From assembly GCF_008727865.1 (NCBI RefSeq), contig NZ_VTWU01000001.1, positions 248,001-312,000 on the forward strand: a DNA stretch of 64,000 bases, written 5' to 3'. The notes under the pieces were generated by a model. It did not search any database, had not been told where the DNA came from, and saw nothing but the letters and a program-made list of their open reading frames with translations. Each line of letters opens with the position of its first letter. Position 1 is the stretch's first letter. A program made the position numbers and the translations under genes. This stretch comes from Hymenobacter busanensis. Its GTDB lineage: Bacteria; Bacteroidota; Bacteroidia; Cytophagales; Hymenobacteraceae. This document shows positions 15,518 through 23,873 of the stretch, piece after piece.

Positions 15518-18500
15518 TTACTTCCGCAACTGGAGGGATTCGCCGGTGAGGGAGCCCGACAATACTTTCAGCACGTAGTTGCCAGCAGGCAAAGCGCTTA
15601 CATTCATGGTCGAGGTGCTCGTGCCCGCCGTGGCGGCTACCGTGCTACGCTTTACTTCGGTGCCCATGCTGTTGAAGAGGCCCAGCGTTACGCTCTCGGC
15701 TTTGGCCAGGTTCAGCGTCACGTTCAGGGTGTTCACGAAGGGGTTCGGGTAAGCTTGCAGGGCCGGGGCCGAGGTAGCCGTCGTCGACAGGGCAGTGCGG
15801 GCCGAGGTCGACGAAGTCGTTACCTTGTACACTTCCACACCCGAGAGGTTCATGGCACCGCCGCTGCTCTGCAGGGCAATCGTGCCGTTGGTTACCGTGG
15901 TGGTGAAAGGACCAAACTTCTTCCAGGTACCGGCGCGGCCGCTATTGTAGTTGCTCACCACGCTCTGGCCGTTCAGGCTCACGCTGTACGTCTCGGGGTT
16001 GTTGTCTTCCCAGGCGTAGAACGAAACTTCGTAGGTGCCATTCGGTACGCTCGTGAGCGAGTACTGCAGGTTGTGGCGCCAGATGAAGGACTGAATCATC
16101 GACGTGCGGTTGGCATCGGTGGCCGGTACCAGCGTCACGTTCTGCGAGGTCAGGCGGCTGCCGTTGGTCGTTACGTTGGCAGGCGAGGTGCCGGCTTCGT
16201 ACACCACCCCGTCGATGGTGGTCGAAGCACCGTTCACGTTAATGGCGCGGTACAGCGTGCGGGTCGTGGTGGGAGTCGTCGGCGTGGTCGGCGTCGTAGT
16301 GGTGCCAGCGCGGTAGATTTCGATACCCGACAGGTTGGGGTGGCCACCCGAAGTCGACAGGGCAATGGTGCCGTTGCTAACCGTTACCTGGTAAGGACCC
16401 ACCCGCTGCCAGCTGCCAGCCGCGCCGGTGTTCACGTTCGACTGCACCGTCGCGCCGTTGAGCACGATGTTGGTCGTTTCCGGGCCGTTGTCTTCCCAGA
16501 GGTAAGCGTACACCGAGTAGGTGCCAGCCGGAACGCCCGAGAGCGAAGCACCGACCGTGCTGCCACCCACCGCGTCGGTGAGCATGCTGGAGCGGTTGGC
16601 ATCCGTGGCGGGGTTCAGCGTGGTGGTGCGGTTGTCGAACACCATGCCGGTCAGCGTCACGCCGGTAGCGGTACCGGCCTCCCAGCTGTTGCCGTCGATG
16701 GTCAGGGCCGAGCCGCCCACGTTGATGCCGCGGTAGAACGTGCCGCTGGTCGGGGTCGTGGGGGGCGTTACCACCACGGCCTGCACCGTTACGTTCACAG
16801 CAGCCGACGACGTCGTGGCACCGGTGTTGTCGGTGGCTTTGGCCGTCAGGCTCAGGCTACCGGCAGCATTGGGCGTGTAGCTCAGCGAGTACGGAGCCGA
16901 GGTGTCTTCGCCCAGCTTGGTGGTGCCGTTGAAGAACTCCACTTTGGCAACCGTGCCGTCGGCGTCAGCGGCCGTAGCCGTCAGGTTCAGGGCCGTGCCC
17001 ACCGTTACGGTGCTGGCGCTCGGCGAAGTCAGGCTCACGGTCGGGGCCTGGTTGGCGGGGGCTGCGTTGTGCTTGTAAATCTCCACACCCGAAACGTTGG
17101 CGTAGCCGCCCGAGGTACCAAAGGTGATGTTGCCGTCGGCTACGTCCACTTGGTACGGGCCTACGCGCTTCCAGGTACCGGCCGGGCCGCTGTTGTAGCC
17201 GCTCTGCACCGTCTGGCCTTCCACCGAGATGTTGAACGTCTCGGCGCTGTTGTCTTCAAAGAGGTACAGGTACACGCTGTAGGTGCCGTTGGCCACGCTC
17301 GAAACCGTGCCGCTGGTGCTGGTGCCGTACACAAACGAGCGGATCATCTCGGCGCGGGCGGCATCGGTGTTCGTCGCCAGGGCCACGTTCTGAGCAGTCA
17401 GGGGCGCACCGTTGATCTGGAAGTTGGCCGCCGAGGCGCCGGCTTCCCAACTGTTGCCGTCAATCGAGGAGGCCGCACCGTTCACGTTGATGCCGCGGAA
17501 GAAGGTCGAGTTGGCCGGGCCGGCCATGGGCGTGGTGCCCGTGTTGCCGCTACCCGTGGTGGGCGTCGTCGGCGTGGTGGGGGTGGTGGGGGTAGTCGGC
17601 GTGGTCGGGGTAGTGCCCGAGCCCGAGCCGCCTACGCCCAGCGTGATGCCGTTTTGGGCTAATTTCTGCTGCCACAGGTCCCACTCGTTCTGCTCGGTTT
17701 GCAGCGTAATGGGGTTCGGCAAGTAGGTCGTGTTGGTGCAGGTTGCGCAAGCATCCGTGTTCACGTCGAAGCGGTCGGGGTAGGGCACGTTGCGGCCCCA
17801 GCTCACAAAACCCGACACGTTGTTATTCATCGTGTTGTTGTAGTACACGTTGCTCGGCTGCGAGTAGCCGTTCCAGATGGCCATGCCGGCGTACATGGCC
17901 GTCATGCGGGAGCCGTCCTGGAAGTAGCCCGAGGTTACTACGCGGTTGCCTTCGTAGTGAATGTCGTGGCCCGAAGCCACGTTCAGGGCCGAGCAGGTAG
18001 CTACCAGCTGGTTGTTGGTCACGTTGATGTACGAGGTGGCATTCGAAGCCGACATGGCGTCACCGTCCATCATGATGCCCGAGCCCGTGTAGTACGAAGC
18101 CGTAGCCGGGTAGGGGAAAGCCCCGTAGATGTAGTTGTCGTGCAGACGGATGGGCGAACTGGCCGTACCACCCGAGTTGTAGAAGTTGATGACGTCTTCC
18201 GGCAACGAGTTGTTCGGGTCGTTAATCACCTGGTTCCAGGCAATTTCGATGTTGCCGGTGTGATACACGCCGTTCAAGCCCAAGAAGTTGGAGTACGTGC
18301 CGCCGCCGTTGCGGAAACGGCCGTCGATGTTCTTGGCCACGTTGCGCACCACTGTCAGCGTCTGCGACGGCGAACCATCGCCGCTCCACATGTAGATGGC
18401 CATGCCCGTGGTTTGCTCGATGTAGTTGCCCTCGATGCGCACCGAGCGGCCCGAGTTGGCTTCTACAAAGCGGCCGCGGCGCAGGTTGTCCACCGTAGGG

Positions 18501-18850
18501 GTCTGGCCGTAGGCTTTGTTGTTGCGAATGACCAGCTGCACGCCGCTCCATTTCGCGTCGATGATGTCGCCGGGGCCCACCAAGGTGCAGTTCTCGATGG
18601 TAACCGGATCGGAAGTTTCAATCTTGATTACCGGCACCGTGGAGCTGGTGCTGCGGTAGTTGCCCGTGTAGGTACCACCGCGGGTGATGACCAGGGGGCC
18701 GGAATAATTGAGTGCGGGGACGGTCTGAGCCCACAATTTGGTCGGGAGAAGACCAATTACCAACAGCACGAGCGCCACCAACGGCAGAAAGCGTGCACCA
18801 GAGGACATGTTACGGGTGGTCCGAACGGAGGTACCAGAGGTTTTTTGCAT
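15518..18850 (-). CDS. Secreted parallel beta-helix / triple malectin-like protein with T9SS sorting domain
   Basis: 1110 residues. A signal peptide ends near residue 42 (KLWAQ). A right-handed beta-helix (about 45-405) follows, with repeated N-rich turns and a terminal CATCTN motif. A Pro-Thr-Thr repeat linker (about 412-432) leads to malectin-like module 1 (448-593), an Ig-like bacterial domain (600-693), malectin-like module 2 (702-847), a short PTT linker and module 3 (863-1008). The final 80 residues (AYPNPFVNTLNV to LQLRK) are a type A sorting domain for type IX secretion. The modules all begin with YRxINVxG-type motifs and are clearly internal duplicates. Beta-helix proteins in EPS loci are often lyases, hydrolases or epimerases; malectin-like domains bind glycans. 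The likely role is binding or processing EPS at the cell surface. Its helix domain is a paralogue of the protein at 19488. Confidence 0.88.
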   Translation of the reverse strand: MQKTSGTSVRTTRNMSSGARFLPLVALVLLVIGLLPTKLWAQTVPALNYSGPLVITRGGTYTGNYRSTSSTVPVIKIETSDPVTIENCTLVGPGDIIDAKWSGVQLVIRNNKAYGQTPTVDNLRRGRFVEANSGRSVRIEGNYIEQTTGMAIYMWSGDGSPSQTLTVVRNVAKNIDGRFRNGGGTYSNFLGLNGVYHTGNIEIAWNQVINDPNNSLPEDVINFYNSGGTASSPIRLHDNYIYGAFPYPATASYYTGSGIMMDGDAMSASNATSYINVTNNQLVATCSALNVASGHDIHYEGNRVVTSGYFQDGSRMTAMYAGMAIWNGYSQPSNVYYNNTMNNNVSGFVSWGRNVPYPDRFDVNTDACATCTNTTYLPNPITLQTEQNEWDLWQQKLAQNGITLGVGGSGSGTTPTTPTTPTTPTTPTTPTTGSGNTGTTPMAGPANSTFFRGINVNGAASSIDGNSWEAGASAANFQINGAPLTAQNVALATNTDAARAEMIRSFVYGTSTSGTVSSVANGTYSVYLYLFEDNSAETFNISVEGQTVQSGYNSGPAGTWKRVGPYQVDVADGNITFGTSGGYANVSGVEIYKHNAAPANQAPTVSLTSPSASTVTVGTALNLTATAADADGTVAKVEFFNGTTKLGEDTSAPYSLSYTPNAAGSLSLTAKATDNTGATTSSAAVNVTVQAVVVTPPTTPTSGTFYRGINVGGSALTIDGNSWEAGTATGVTLTGMVFDNRTTTLNPATDANRSSMLTDAVGGSTVGASLSGVPAGTYSVYAYLWEDNGPETTNIVLNGATVQSNVNTGAAGSWQRVGPYQVTVSNGTIALSTSGGHPNLSGIEIYRAGTTTTPTTPTTPTTTRTLYRAINVNGASTTIDGVVYEAGTSPANVTTNGSRLTSQNVTLVPATDANRTSMIQSFIWRHNLQYSLTSVPNGTYEVSFYAWEDNNPETYSVSLNGQSVVSNYNSGRAGTWKKFGPFTTTVTNGTIALQSSGGAMNLSGVEVYKVTTSSTSARTALSTTATSAPALQAYPNPFVNTLNVTLNLAKAESVTLGLFNSMGTEVKRSTVAATAGTSTSTMNVSALPAGNYVLKVLSGSLTGESLQLRK
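17557..17615 (-). repeat. Pro-Thr-Thr coding tandem repeat (9-bp unit)
   Basis: About six imperfect copies of a 9-base unit encode PTT repeats that link the beta-helix to the malectin modules. A shorter copy lies near 16260-16300 before the third module. Such low-complexity linkers are flexible and prone to copy-number change, and in Bacteroidota they may be O-glycosylated. Confidence 0.8.
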
Positions 18851-18869
18851 TCTGTTTGTATTATGTTAT

Positions 18870-18885
18870 ATGCCTATATAGGCAT
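18870..18885. promoter_or_regulatory. Perfect 16-bp palindrome just upstream of the beta-helix gene start
   Basis: ATGCCTATATAGGCAT is its own reverse complement and ends 20 bases before the start codon at 18850. It could be a dimeric repressor site or an RNA hairpin near the ribosome entry site. No other copy was noticed in the window. Confidence 0.5.
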
Positions 18886-19281
18886 GTTACGGCTTTAACC
18901 TGCCGGTAGGTCAATTCGTTCCAAACGGTGGAATGAATTATGTGCAATTGTATGAAAGGTTGCTCTTCCGCTCTGTTTCTCCTGATTCGACCTGTGCCGG
19001 CAAGGGCTGGGCGCTTGGTTCTTCCGGCTTCACCCCCGGGTAGGTGAAGCGGCTGCCAAAGCCATAGTTGCTGAAAAAGGTGTTTAAAAGGCTAAAAAGA
19101 GGGATTGTAAACCAACTTCACATGCCAACATCACCAAGAAAGCGGCCAATTAAGGGGCTTTCCTTCGTCTCTCCTTTGGGTACAATTGCCAACCCGTCGT
19201 GGGGCGCGGCAAAGGCCTTTTTGGAAACTAAGCCAAGATTGAACATTGGTATTGTTCTAGTTCTTGGGCCGGGGTTCATTA

Positions 19282-19310
19282 CAAATGTATAAAAAGGATT
19301 CGTATTGCAA
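19282..19310 (-). promoter_or_regulatory. Bacteroidota-type promoter (TTG-N18-TACATTTG)
   Basis: On the minus strand TTG (19310-19308) is followed after 18 bases by TACATTTG (19289-19282), an exact match to the TAnnTTTG -7 element of Bacteroidota sigma factors. It is the only exact -7 match between the upstream terminator and the beta-helix gene, so it most likely drives that gene. Confidence 0.6.
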
Positions 19311-19432
19311 GACCCGGCAAATATTTTTTATATGGTACTTAAACAAGATTGTAATTATACATAGCGGATTATATATGTAATTGATAGTGAATAGGGCGCC
19401 TTTAGGGCGTTCATGTTTTTTTCAAAGGGCAT

Positions 19433-19460
19433 AAAAAAAACACCTCTGGAAGGAAGGTGT
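19433..19460 (-). terminator. Terminator of the Wza-to-beta-helix EPS operon
   Basis: On the minus strand ACACCT (19460-19455) pairs with AGGTGT (19445-19440), followed directly by a run of T residues. It lies 27 bp after the stop of the 401-residue beta-helix gene and closes the main EPS operon. Confidence 0.8.
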
Positions 19461-19487
19461 CAGATACATCCTAGGCGAAGGCCGCTG

Positions 19488-20693
19488 CTACAGCTTCTGC
19501 GGGGCCGGTTTGGGGGCAAGTGCCACGCGCGGGCCTATGGAGGCACGTTGGGCCTGTAACTTGTGCTGCCACAGGTCCCACTCGTGCTGCTCGGTTTGCA
19601 GCGTGATAGGGTTGGGCAGGTGCTCGGTATTGGTACAGGGCGTGCAGGCCTCCACATTCACGTCGTGCCGGTTGGCAAACGGATGCTGCATGCCTTCTTT
19701 ATAGAAAGCAATGGTGTTGTGGTCGAAGCGGTTGCTGTGAAATACCTCCTTTGGCTTCTCGTAGGCGTTCCAGATGGCTATGGCGGCATAGCCCGTTTTC
19801 AGGCGGGTGCCGTCGGGCAGCAGGCCGCTGGATACAATGCGGTTGTCGTGGAAGGAGTTGTCGTGGCCGGCGGCAATGTTCATGGCCGCACAGGTGGCCA
19901 CTAGTTGGTTGTGGTAGGCTTCTATATAAGCCGTCGTCGTCAGGGCCGAGTCGCCGTCGCCGTCGGTAGTTACGCCCGAGCCGGTGTAGCTGGCATCGGT
20001 AGCAGGATAGGGAAATGCCCCGTAGATGTAGTTGTCGTGCACGCGCAAGGGGCTGTAGGCCGTGCCCGAGGAGTTGTAGAAGTTGATGTTGTCCTCAACG
20101 CGGGAGTTGTTGGGCTCGTTTATTACCTGATTCCAGGCTATTTCGGCATTCACCAGCCCGCGCACCCCGTTCAGGCCAATGAAAGTGGCAAATGTGCCGC
20201 CGCCGTTGCGGAAGCGGCCATCGGCGTTGCGCACCACGTTGCGCAGCACCGTGAGGGTTTGCTGGGCCGAGCCGTCGCCGCCCCAGAGGTAAATGAGGAT
20301 GCCGCTGGTGTGGCTGAACTCGTTGTTTTCGATGCGCACCGAGCGGGCCGAATTCACCTCCAGAAATCGTCCGTGGGGCTTGTTGTCGACGCTGGGCAGC
20401 AAGCCCACGCCCGTGCAGTCGCGAATAATTAGCTGCGCCCCGCCGTTGGTGGCCTCGATAAGCGTGCCGGCCCCTTCGAGCTGGCATCCTTGCAGGGTAA
20501 CTGGCTCCGTAGTATCAATGCGGATGCAGGGAACAGCCGAGTTTTCGCTGCGGTAGCTGCCGGTATACACGCCGCCGTGCCGCACCACCAAAGTGCCGTG
20601 CTCGGCCGGGGCCGCCAGCTGCGACGCCGGAACGGCGATGCACATGCTTTCGAGGAGCAAACCAAGCCAACGCAAAGGCGACAACAGTGCCAT
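19488..20693 (-). CDS. Secreted parallel beta-helix protein, last gene of the EPS assembly operon
   Basis: 401 residues. MALLSPLRWLGLLLESM begins an N-terminal signal-like segment. The rest aligns along nearly its full length with residues 45-405 of the 1110-residue protein next door. Shared blocks are GRFRNGGGT, AWNQVIN-PNNS, HDNYIYGAFPYPAT, the CTPCTN motif and NPITLQTEQ-EWDLWQ near the end. It lacks the malectin modules and the type IX sorting domain, so it probably stays in the periplasm. Parallel beta-helix proteins in EPS operons are typically lyases, hydrolases or epimerases acting on the nascent polymer. No catalytic residues can be assigned with confidence. The longer frame begins with a TTG at 20738; the ATG at 20693 is preferred. 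It lies 113 bp after the GT11 gene in the same orientation. Confidence 0.85.
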   Translation of the reverse strand: MALLSPLRWLGLLLESMCIAVPASQLAAPAEHGTLVVRHGGVYTGSYRSENSAVPCIRIDTTEPVTLQGCQLEGAGTLIEATNGGAQLIIRDCTGVGLLPSVDNKPHGRFLEVNSARSVRIENNEFSHTSGILIYLWGGDGSAQQTLTVLRNVVRNADGRFRNGGGTFATFIGLNGVRGLVNAEIAWNQVINEPNNSRVEDNINFYNSSGTAYSPLRVHDNYIYGAFPYPATDASYTGSGVTTDGDGDSALTTTAYIEAYHNQLVATCAAMNIAAGHDNSFHDNRIVSSGLLPDGTRLKTGYAAIAIWNAYEKPKEVFHSNRFDHNTIAFYKEGMQHPFANRHDVNVEACTPCTNTEHLPNPITLQTEQHEWDLWQHKLQAQRASIGPRVALAPKPAPQKL

Positions 20694-20806
20694 ACCTGAT
20701 GAAATACGGGTGAGGAAAACGGAGCGCGGCGGTGGCAAGGAAGTTCCAAAGTAGCAGGCTTCAGGGCATATGCTTCTGGTGGATCATGCGGCTGATAGCA
20801 ACTAAT

Positions 20807-21682
20807 TTACTGGTCGAGAAACACCTGAAAATCGGACAGGGCTATGGGCTGCGCGGGGCGCTGCAAATGCAGCAACGGCGCAAGACCGTAGAACGACGCC
20901 CAGGCGGAATAGGAGCTGGGCGGCCCCAGGATGTAGTCGCAGCCGGCCAGGGCGTACATGTCTTCCACAAAGTGCCCCGTTGATAATTCTATATCCAGCC
21001 CGGCAAACGCGGCCGCGCTGAGCTTTTCGTTGGAGCACAGCAGGAATTTCACCCGCTGGTGCGCGGGAAGTTGGGCCCGCAATTCGTGCAAGGCGCGGGC
21101 GTAGGTGGCGTCGTCGTAGAAGTAGGCCCCGCCGCAGTAGGTGGCGTAGTCGCCGCGGCGGATGTGCACGCCCACCACCACATCGGCTTCTGCCCGCACG
21201 CGGGCCAAGAGCTGGGCCACGGCAAGCCGGTGCGGGGCTACGGGCGCAAACAGCTGGCGCAGCAGAGGGCCGTGGTTGGCGAAGTGCCGTTTGTCGCGGA
21301 ACAGCCAACCGTGGGCCAACACCGTGTGGTGCCGGGCGGCATCGAGGTAGGCGGGCTGGTTCAGGTCGTAGTCGGTTTCGCCTTCGTCGGCCAGCAGGGT
21401 GGTGCCGCGAGGCAGCAAGCGTGCCGCCTGACGCAGCAGCCCGAAAGCGCGCGGGTGCTGCACAAGCTCAAATACCCGGTCGAGCTTGGGGCTTTTAAAG
21501 GCGTGCATGCGCACGGGCAGGCCGCCAAAGTTGCCGGTGGAGGTAGCTTCAAAAAAAGGCGCGTAGCCGTTGAAGCTGGGGTTGGCCAGCTCGTAGCCGT
21601 ATTCGGCGGCATTGGCCACGAAATGGGCAAACAAAAACAACCGGTTGCCCAACTGCCCCGTGCGTTTTATCAGAATAACCAT
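20807..21682 (-). CDS. GT11 family glycosyltransferase (alpha-1,2-fucosyltransferase-like)
   Basis: A protein of 291 residues. VHIRRGDYATYC (near 168-179) is the HxRRGD motif that binds the GDP-sugar in GT11 enzymes. The N-terminus IKRTGQLGNRLFLFAH matches the family's opening GQLGNQLF-type block, and ILGPPSSYSAWASFYG is its late conserved region. The enzyme presumably transfers fucose or a related sugar from a GDP donor onto the repeat unit at the inner membrane. No GDP-fucose genes (gmd/fcl) lie in the window, so the donor must be made elsewhere. The gene starts 6 bp after the GT2 stop codon, within the EPS operon. Confidence 0.85.
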   Translation of the reverse strand: MVILIKRTGQLGNRLFLFAHFVANAAEYGYELANPSFNGYAPFFEATSTGNFGGLPVRMHAFKSPKLDRVFELVQHPRAFGLLRQAARLLPRGTTLLADEGETDYDLNQPAYLDAARHHTVLAHGWLFRDKRHFANHGPLLRQLFAPVAPHRLAVAQLLARVRAEADVVVGVHIRRGDYATYCGGAYFYDDATYARALHELRAQLPAHQRVKFLLCSNEKLSAAAFAGLDIELSTGHFVEDMYALAGCDYILGPPSSYSAWASFYGLAPLLHLQRPAQPIALSDFQVFLDQ

Positions 21683-21688
21683 AGCGCA

Positions 21689-22528
21689 TCAGTGCAGAAA
21701 GTACCCCACCATGCGGCGGGCGTAGCCGTTGAGCAAAAACAGCGGCACGAGCGGCGCCGGGCAATTCTTGAGGGCGAAGTGGGTGAAGTTGCGCAGGTTG
21801 CCGCCGCCCCGGATGCCAAACAAATGCTCGTAGTAGCCGCGCAGGCTGCGGCGGCGGCGGGTTTGCTCTTGCCCGCTTTCGTCGGGGTAAGTGAGCAGGC
21901 GGGCTTCGTAGTTGATGAATACCGGAAACCCGCGGCGGCGCGCGACGCTGGTGTAGTCGTAATCGGCGAGATAGTGCGGGAGCCGCTTTTCATCGAACAG
22001 GCCCACATGCGCGAGGGCCGTCGCGGGAATGAGCAGCCCTCGACCCGGCAGGTAGGTAACCGGGTGCAGTCCCCGGCGCTGCTCGGGCGGCAGCACGTGC
22101 AACAGGTGGCGGGGCCGGTGGGTCAGAAAGCTGAACTGCTCGCCCCCATACACGGGCGCGTGGGTGTCGGCGTCGAGTTCCAGCGCGCCCAGCAGGGCCC
22201 GGGGGTGCTTGGCAGCCGCTTTCAGCATTTGCTCAATAAAATCGGGGGCGGCCTGCACGTCGTTGTTCAGGGTCATCACGCGGTCGGCGCCGTGGCGCAG
22301 GGCGTGCCGGATGCCCAGGTTGACGCCCGCCGTCCAGAACAAAAAGCCGGTGCCGTGCAGCACGGTAACTTCCGGAAACTCGCGGGCCAGCGCCTCGGCC
22401 GTGCCGTCGGTCGAGCCATCGTCGACGACAACGACGCGGAAGTTGCGGTTGGTTTGGCGGCGCAACGACAGCAGGCATTCGCGGGTGAAAGCCCAGCGGT
22501 TGAATACAGGAATGACGATGTGGAGCAT
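21689..22528 (-). CDS. GT2 family glycosyltransferase
   Basis: A protein of 279 residues. LHIVIPVFNRWAFTRECL opens a GT-A fold, with VVVDDGSTDGTAEAL as the nucleotide-binding region and TLNNDVQAAPDF as the DxD-equivalent. Members of this size usually add one sugar (often rhamnose-like) to a lipid-linked repeat unit at the cytoplasmic membrane. ATG 22528 is used because the longer frame adds 30 residues without homology. It sits between a GT4 and a GT11 gene in the same operon, with a 6-bp gap to the latter. Confidence 0.88.
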   Translation of the reverse strand: MLHIVIPVFNRWAFTRECLLSLRRQTNRNFRVVVVDDGSTDGTAEALAREFPEVTVLHGTGFLFWTAGVNLGIRHALRHGADRVMTLNNDVQAAPDFIEQMLKAAAKHPRALLGALELDADTHAPVYGGEQFSFLTHRPRHLLHVLPPEQRRGLHPVTYLPGRGLLIPATALAHVGLFDEKRLPHYLADYDYTSVARRRGFPVFINYEARLLTYPDESGQEQTRRRRSLRGYYEHLFGIRGGGNLRNFTHFALKNCPAPLVPLFLLNGYARRMVGYFLH

Positions 22529-22571
22529 AGCAGTGGCGCGTAATCGGGGAGAAGCCAGGCTCTGAGGCAGG

Positions 22572-23873
22572 TTACTGCTCAACGAGTTCGGGAACAGGTG
22601 CCGGTTCGGGGGCCGCACCGATGGTGCGCGGCGCGGGCACGTTGGGAATGCCGGCTTCGCGCATCAGGTCGAACAGCCGCTCGATGCGGTCGGGCCAGGT
22701 CTGGCGCAGAGCAAACTCGTAGCCGGCGCGGCCCATGGCTAGGCGTTCCTGCGGGTGGTCGTAGAGGTACTCCACGGCCCGAGCCAGGGCCTCCACCGTT
22801 TCGTCGGGGTTGTCGACTGGTACTTTAATGGAGGCCGTGGCGGGAATGAAGGTGCGCGCCCCTTGGTGGTTGACGGTGATGATGGGCAGGCCGGTGGCCA
22901 TGGCTTCCATGAACTGCGACGCAAACGACTCGCGCAGGCTGGTGAAGAAAAACACGTCGTGGGAATGCATCTGCACGCACACCTCGCTCCACGGCACGCT
23001 GCCGCGCCAGGTCACGTGGTCGGCCACGCCGTACTGGGCCAGCCAGCCCGGCACGCGCGGCGCCATGGGCCCGTCGCCGAGCACGGTGAGGTGGTAGCGC
23101 ACCCGCGGGGCCACTCGCGAAAGGGCATCGAGCACCAGCGGCAAGGCTTTGTTGGGGTAGAGGCGACCCACCCACAGCAGTTTCAGCACCGGACCGGGAT
23201 GCCGCTCGGGCAGCTTGGCGCCGTAGAATGCTTCTGGCAGGCCGGTATCCAGAAACACGCGCACGTGGCGTGCCCCCAGCCGGCGGGCCAGGTCCGCCGA
23301 TTCGTCGTTGGAAGCCAGTACCAGGGAGCAGTGCCGCAGGTGCTGGCGCAGGTTGGGGTCGAAGCGGGTGAGGACCCACGTGACGGCCGAGCGGAGCGTT
23401 TCGGTGCGAAACCAGTCGGGCACGTAGCGGCGGAAGGCAATGGGGGCTTTTTGGGCGCCGCCCACCGGCCCGTATACCAGCGGCTTGCCCAACCGCCACA
23501 GCCACGAGCCCATTTTGAGGCTGCTATAGGTGGCGTGGTGTACCACGTCGAAGTTCACCTGCTGATCGAGTTTCCGCGCCACGCGCAGCGCCATGAACTG
23601 CCACACCATGTAGTGGATGTACACCCCGAACTGCCACTGGTACAGAAACTCGAAAAAGGCCGGCACCGTCACGTAAACGAACTGCAGCCGGGCCGTGGCC
23701 GGGTCGTTGGGGCGGGCGGCCATGTACTCGTCGATGGCTTCGCGGCCCCAAGTGGTGGTGAGGCACCACACCTGCTGACCGCGCTGGGCCATTTGCCAGC
23801 CCCAGTGAAAACCAATGCCCGATTCGCCGCCGTGGGCGGGGTCGCAGGCGTAAGCGGAGAGGAGGAGTTTCAT
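22572..23873 (-). CDS. GT4 family glycosyltransferase
   Basis: A protein of 433 residues with a GT-B fold. The N-terminus LLSAYACDPAHGGESGIG is typical of a GT4 group from EPS loci. LLWVGRLYPNKALPLVLDAL starts the donor-binding half, and SLRESFASQFMEAMATGLPI is the E-x7-E retaining-enzyme motif. It would transfer a sugar with retention from a nucleotide donor. The start ATG 23873 overlaps the stop of the upstream gene by four bases (ATGA), indicating coupled translation. The last 25 residues are Pro/Glu-rich and probably disordered. CTCTCCACC ends 2 bases before the start codon. Confidence 0.9.
   Translation of the reverse strand: MKLLLSAYACDPAHGGESGIGFHWGWQMAQRGQQVWCLTTTWGREAIDEYMAARPNDPATARLQFVYVTVPAFFEFLYQWQFGVYIHYMVWQFMALRVARKLDQQVNFDVVHHATYSSLKMGSWLWRLGKPLVYGPVGGAQKAPIAFRRYVPDWFRTETLRSAVTWVLTRFDPNLRQHLRHCSLVLASNDESADLARRLGARHVRVFLDTGLPEAFYGAKLPERHPGPVLKLLWVGRLYPNKALPLVLDALSRVAPRVRYHLTVLGDGPMAPRVPGWLAQYGVADHVTWRGSVPWSEVCVQMHSHDVFFFTSLRESFASQFMEAMATGLPIITVNHQGARTFIPATASIKVPVDNPDETVEALARAVEYLYDHPQERLAMGRAGYEFALRQTWPDRIERLFDLMREAGIPNVPAPRTIGAAPEPAPVPELVEQ

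Larger units (their letters stand above)
18851..19432 (-). promoter_or_regulatory. Long AT-rich intergenic region and probable leader of the beta-helix/malectin gene
   Basis: No convincing gene is present. The right part (19290-19430) is very AT-rich. A minus-strand promoter match lies at 19282-19310, which would give the beta-helix mRNA an untranslated leader of about 425 bases. Within that leader are a perfect 16-bp palindrome (18870-18885) only 20 bases before the ATG and an 8-bp inverted repeat with an 8-base loop (19027-19050). A plus-strand 74-codon frame at 19068 starts with TTG, has no visible homology and is not accepted. Confidence 0.55.

Noticed and set aside
17557-17615. Tandem repeat considered as a CRISPR-like or regulatory repeat
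   Set aside because: It is in frame and encodes a Pro-Thr-Thr linker in a secreted protein.
15434-17662. Plus-strand open frame of 742 codons opposite the beta-helix/malectin gene
   Set aside because: Antisense of a clear T9SS protein, rich in Gly/Arg/Val without domains.
19068-19292. 74-codon plus-strand frame in the AT-rich leader of the beta-helix gene
   Set aside because: It starts with TTG, has no recognisable homology and no promoter or terminator of its own.
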